Under the pieces are notes generated by a model. The model searched no databases. It was not told the origin of the DNA and saw nothing but the letters and a program-made list of their open reading frames with translations. From NCBI GenBank assembly GCA_017516925.1, contig JAFXAQ010000056.1, forward strand, positions 1 through 51,729: a DNA stretch of 51,729 nt, read 5' to 3'. The stretch is from Oscillospiraceae bacterium. Its GTDB lineage: Bacteria > Bacillota > Clostridia > Oscillospirales > Oscillospiraceae. Position 1 is the first letter of the stretch. Every line of letters starts with the position of its first letter. The translations under genes were made by a program, and so were the position numbers. This document shows positions 50,577 to 51,729 of the stretch, piece by piece.

Positions 50577-51119
50577 TCAAACTACCGCCGAGGCAATTAT
50601 AGGTATCACTATTACCGAAGCAACCAATATCCAAATCATTCTATCTTTCTTTATGTTGATATCCGGATTATATTTCTTTGCAACAGAGAGCATATACAAC
50701 GGTGCTGATTTAATTTGAATTGTTGCTTTTTTACAAGCTATATCAACACAGGCAGGTTGAAAATGCGTTCTTCCTAAAAAGGTAATATGATATCTTATGC
50801 CTAAAATATCATCCCACTTAATAAGTCCGTCTGTATAATATATTCCTTCTTCATTTAGAACACATATAATTTTGCCGAAGAAGAAACGATTAAGAACAGA
50901 AAGGATAACGCAAGGTATAATAAGTATTGATAGTGTAAACACACTCGCAAAAATATCATCCAACCATTTGTTGAAACTAAAGTTGCTTTCAAATAATGGA
51001 ACAAATGTAACGGTTTCAAAGGCAAGCAATAGAACCGAAAGAAAAATAAAAATGGGAATATTAAAATATTGACGTCTAATCTGTATACCGATCAAATCCT
51101 TTGGCTGCTTCTGTTTCAT
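50577..51119 (-). CDS. AT-rich gene for membrane protein with PH-like segment, function unknown
   Basis: A 180-aa protein: two N-terminal hydrophobic helices (about 20-40 and 55-80), a soluble section with YYTDGLIKWDDILGIRYHI that resembles bacterial PH-like domains, and a last helix (about 160-180). AAAGGAA precedes the ATG at 51119. Base composition looks lower in GC than the flanking genes, with rare-looking codon use such as AAA/ATA-rich stretches, so it may be acquired. No partner or function is recognised. Confidence 0.6.
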   Translation of the reverse strand: MKQKQPKDLIGIQIRRQYFNIPIFIFLSVLLLAFETVTFVPLFESNFSFNKWLDDIFASVFTLSILIIPCVILSVLNRFFFGKIICVLNEEGIYYTDGLIKWDDILGIRYHITFLGRTHFQPACVDIACKKATIQIKSAPLYMLSVAKKYNPDINIKKDRMIWILVASVIVIPIIASAVV

Positions 51120-51205
51120 ATGAGTGTTCCTTTGTTGATTTTTTTAATTGTATCACATAATGAATGAAACAACAAGGTTTATAATATTATTCAACCAAAG
51201 TATGA

Positions 51206-51228
51206 TTGCACCAAATTTGCACCAAATT
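51206..51228. repeat. Direct repeat TTGCACCAAATT, period 11
   Basis: Two copies of a 12-bp unit (51206-51217 and 51217-51228) lie between the AT-rich gene and the rpsI terminator. Tandem TGCACCAAAT units resemble integrase arm-type binding sites; this is pattern recognition only. Confidence 0.45.
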
Positions 51229-51247
51229 GGGAAGTAGCAACAAAAAG

Positions 51248-51284
51248 AAACCCCAGAAACCGTTGCGGTTTCTGGGGTTTTGAA
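51248..51284 (-). terminator. Terminator of rpsI
   Basis: 15-bp stem (51280-51266 and 51262-51248) with loop CAA on the minus strand. It lies about 20 bp after the rpsI stop; a short T-run follows the arm TTTGG. Confidence 0.8.
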
Positions 51285-51303
51285 TGTTCGTAAGAGAAAT
51301 AGA

Positions 51304-51708
51304 TTATCTCTTGGAGAACTGAGGTGCACGACGTGCAGCCTTCAAGCCGTACATCTTTCTTTCCTTCATTCTGGGGTCGCGGGTCAGGAAGCCTGCAGCC
51401 TTCAGAGTGCCACGGTACTCGGGGTTCAGAGTCAGCAGGGCACGGGAAATGCCGTGACGGATAGCGCCGGCCTGACCGGAAACGCCGCCGCCTGCGACGG
51501 TAACAACCACGTCAACCTTACCAACCATATCGGTGGTAACCAGGGGCTGACGGACAACCAGCTTCAGGGTCTCCAGACCGAAGTAGTCGTCGATATCACG
51601 GCCGTTGATGATGATGGAACCGGTGCCGTTCTCGTAAACACGAACACGGGCAACGGAGGACTTACGGCGGCCGGTGCCGTAGTTATACTTCTTCTTGCTC
51701 TCGTACAT
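51304..51708 (-). CDS. rpsI: 30S ribosomal protein S9
   Basis: S9 is a head-domain protein of the small subunit whose C-terminal tail reaches the P site. The 134-aa protein contains [32 protein letters not shown] and the diagnostic tail [16 protein letters not shown] precedes the ATG at 51708. rplM usually lies directly upstream, outside this window. Its separation from ecfT-truA by about 36 kb departs from the common Firmicutes order. Confidence 0.97.
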   Translation of the reverse strand: MYESKKKYNYGTGRRKSSVARVRVYENGTGSIIINGRDIDDYFGLETLKLVVRQPLVTTDMVGKVDVVVTVAGGGVSGQAGAIRHGISRALLTLNPEYRGTLKAAGFLTRDPRMKERKMYGLKAARRAPQFSKR

Positions 51709-51729
51709 AATCGATTACCTCCAAATTAC

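Noticed and set aside
1..51729. CRISPR arrays, transposases and complete mobile elements
   Set aside because: No regularly spaced repeats, transposase or integrase coding sequence was seen on either strand.

Overview
The window looks like a chromosomal segment of a low-to-mid GC, Gram-positive anaerobe of the class Clostridia, most likely a gut Oscillospirales/Ruminococcaceae-type bacterium. Grounds: an L10 leader with a consensus sigma-A promoter, group II ECF transporter genes without a linked S subunit, WhiA, YqgF with a nearby DUF1292 gene, DUF1385 and DUF4317 proteins, a ClpE-type ATPase, an orphan polyferredoxin, and a cohesin/dockerin pair. The family-level placement is inference.

Layout. 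Bases 1-4450 (mostly minus strand) hold the rpmG-secE-nusG-rplK-rplA cluster and the start of rplJ. Between rplA and rplJ lie three tandem plus-strand paralogues of a small single-pass membrane protein and one minus-strand membrane protein. Bases 4450-8000 carry yqgF, a TauE/SafE exporter split into two overlapping genes, a membrane-anchored PrsA-like foldase, a probable 6S RNA and a DUF1292 gene. Bases 8200-17440 carry a class A penicillin-binding protein with a zinc-ribbon-like insert, a methyltransferase, ecfA1-ecfA2-ecfT-truA and a ClpE-like ATPase.

Bases 17490-20690 are a sugar-acid catabolic locus: an AraC regulator divergent from a galactonate-dehydratase-like enolase-superfamily enzyme, a small beta-domain protein and an SDR dehydrogenase. 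Bases 20700-22990 have small membrane and lipoprotein genes, a four-cluster ferredoxin and an LCP wall ligase. Bases 23000-28370 are murB (frameshifted in this sequence), whiA and dnaE. Bases 28400-31850 are a lipoprotein with FG-GAP-like calcium-loop repeats followed by a response regulator and histidine kinase. Bases 31860-37310 are a housekeeping run: DUF1385, prmC, recA, recX, rimO, pgsA. Bases 37350-45900 hold DUF4317, a cytidylate-kinase-like protein with a small ORF upstream, a membrane-anchored PQQ-type beta-propeller, tex and a GH2 glycosidase.

Bases 45940-51729 are more accessory: a DUF4886 lipoprotein behind tRNA-Ala(CGC), then the most striking locus, a secreted GH24 lysozyme with a C-terminal dockerin translationally coupled to a membrane-anchored protein with an N-terminal cohesin domain. 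Next comes an AT-rich stretch with a 26-codon ORF and a membrane protein of unknown function, and finally rpsI. The cohesin/dockerin pair suggests a cell-surface complex that holds a peptidoglycan hydrolase rather than a cellulase. It is the best candidate here for an undescribed system.
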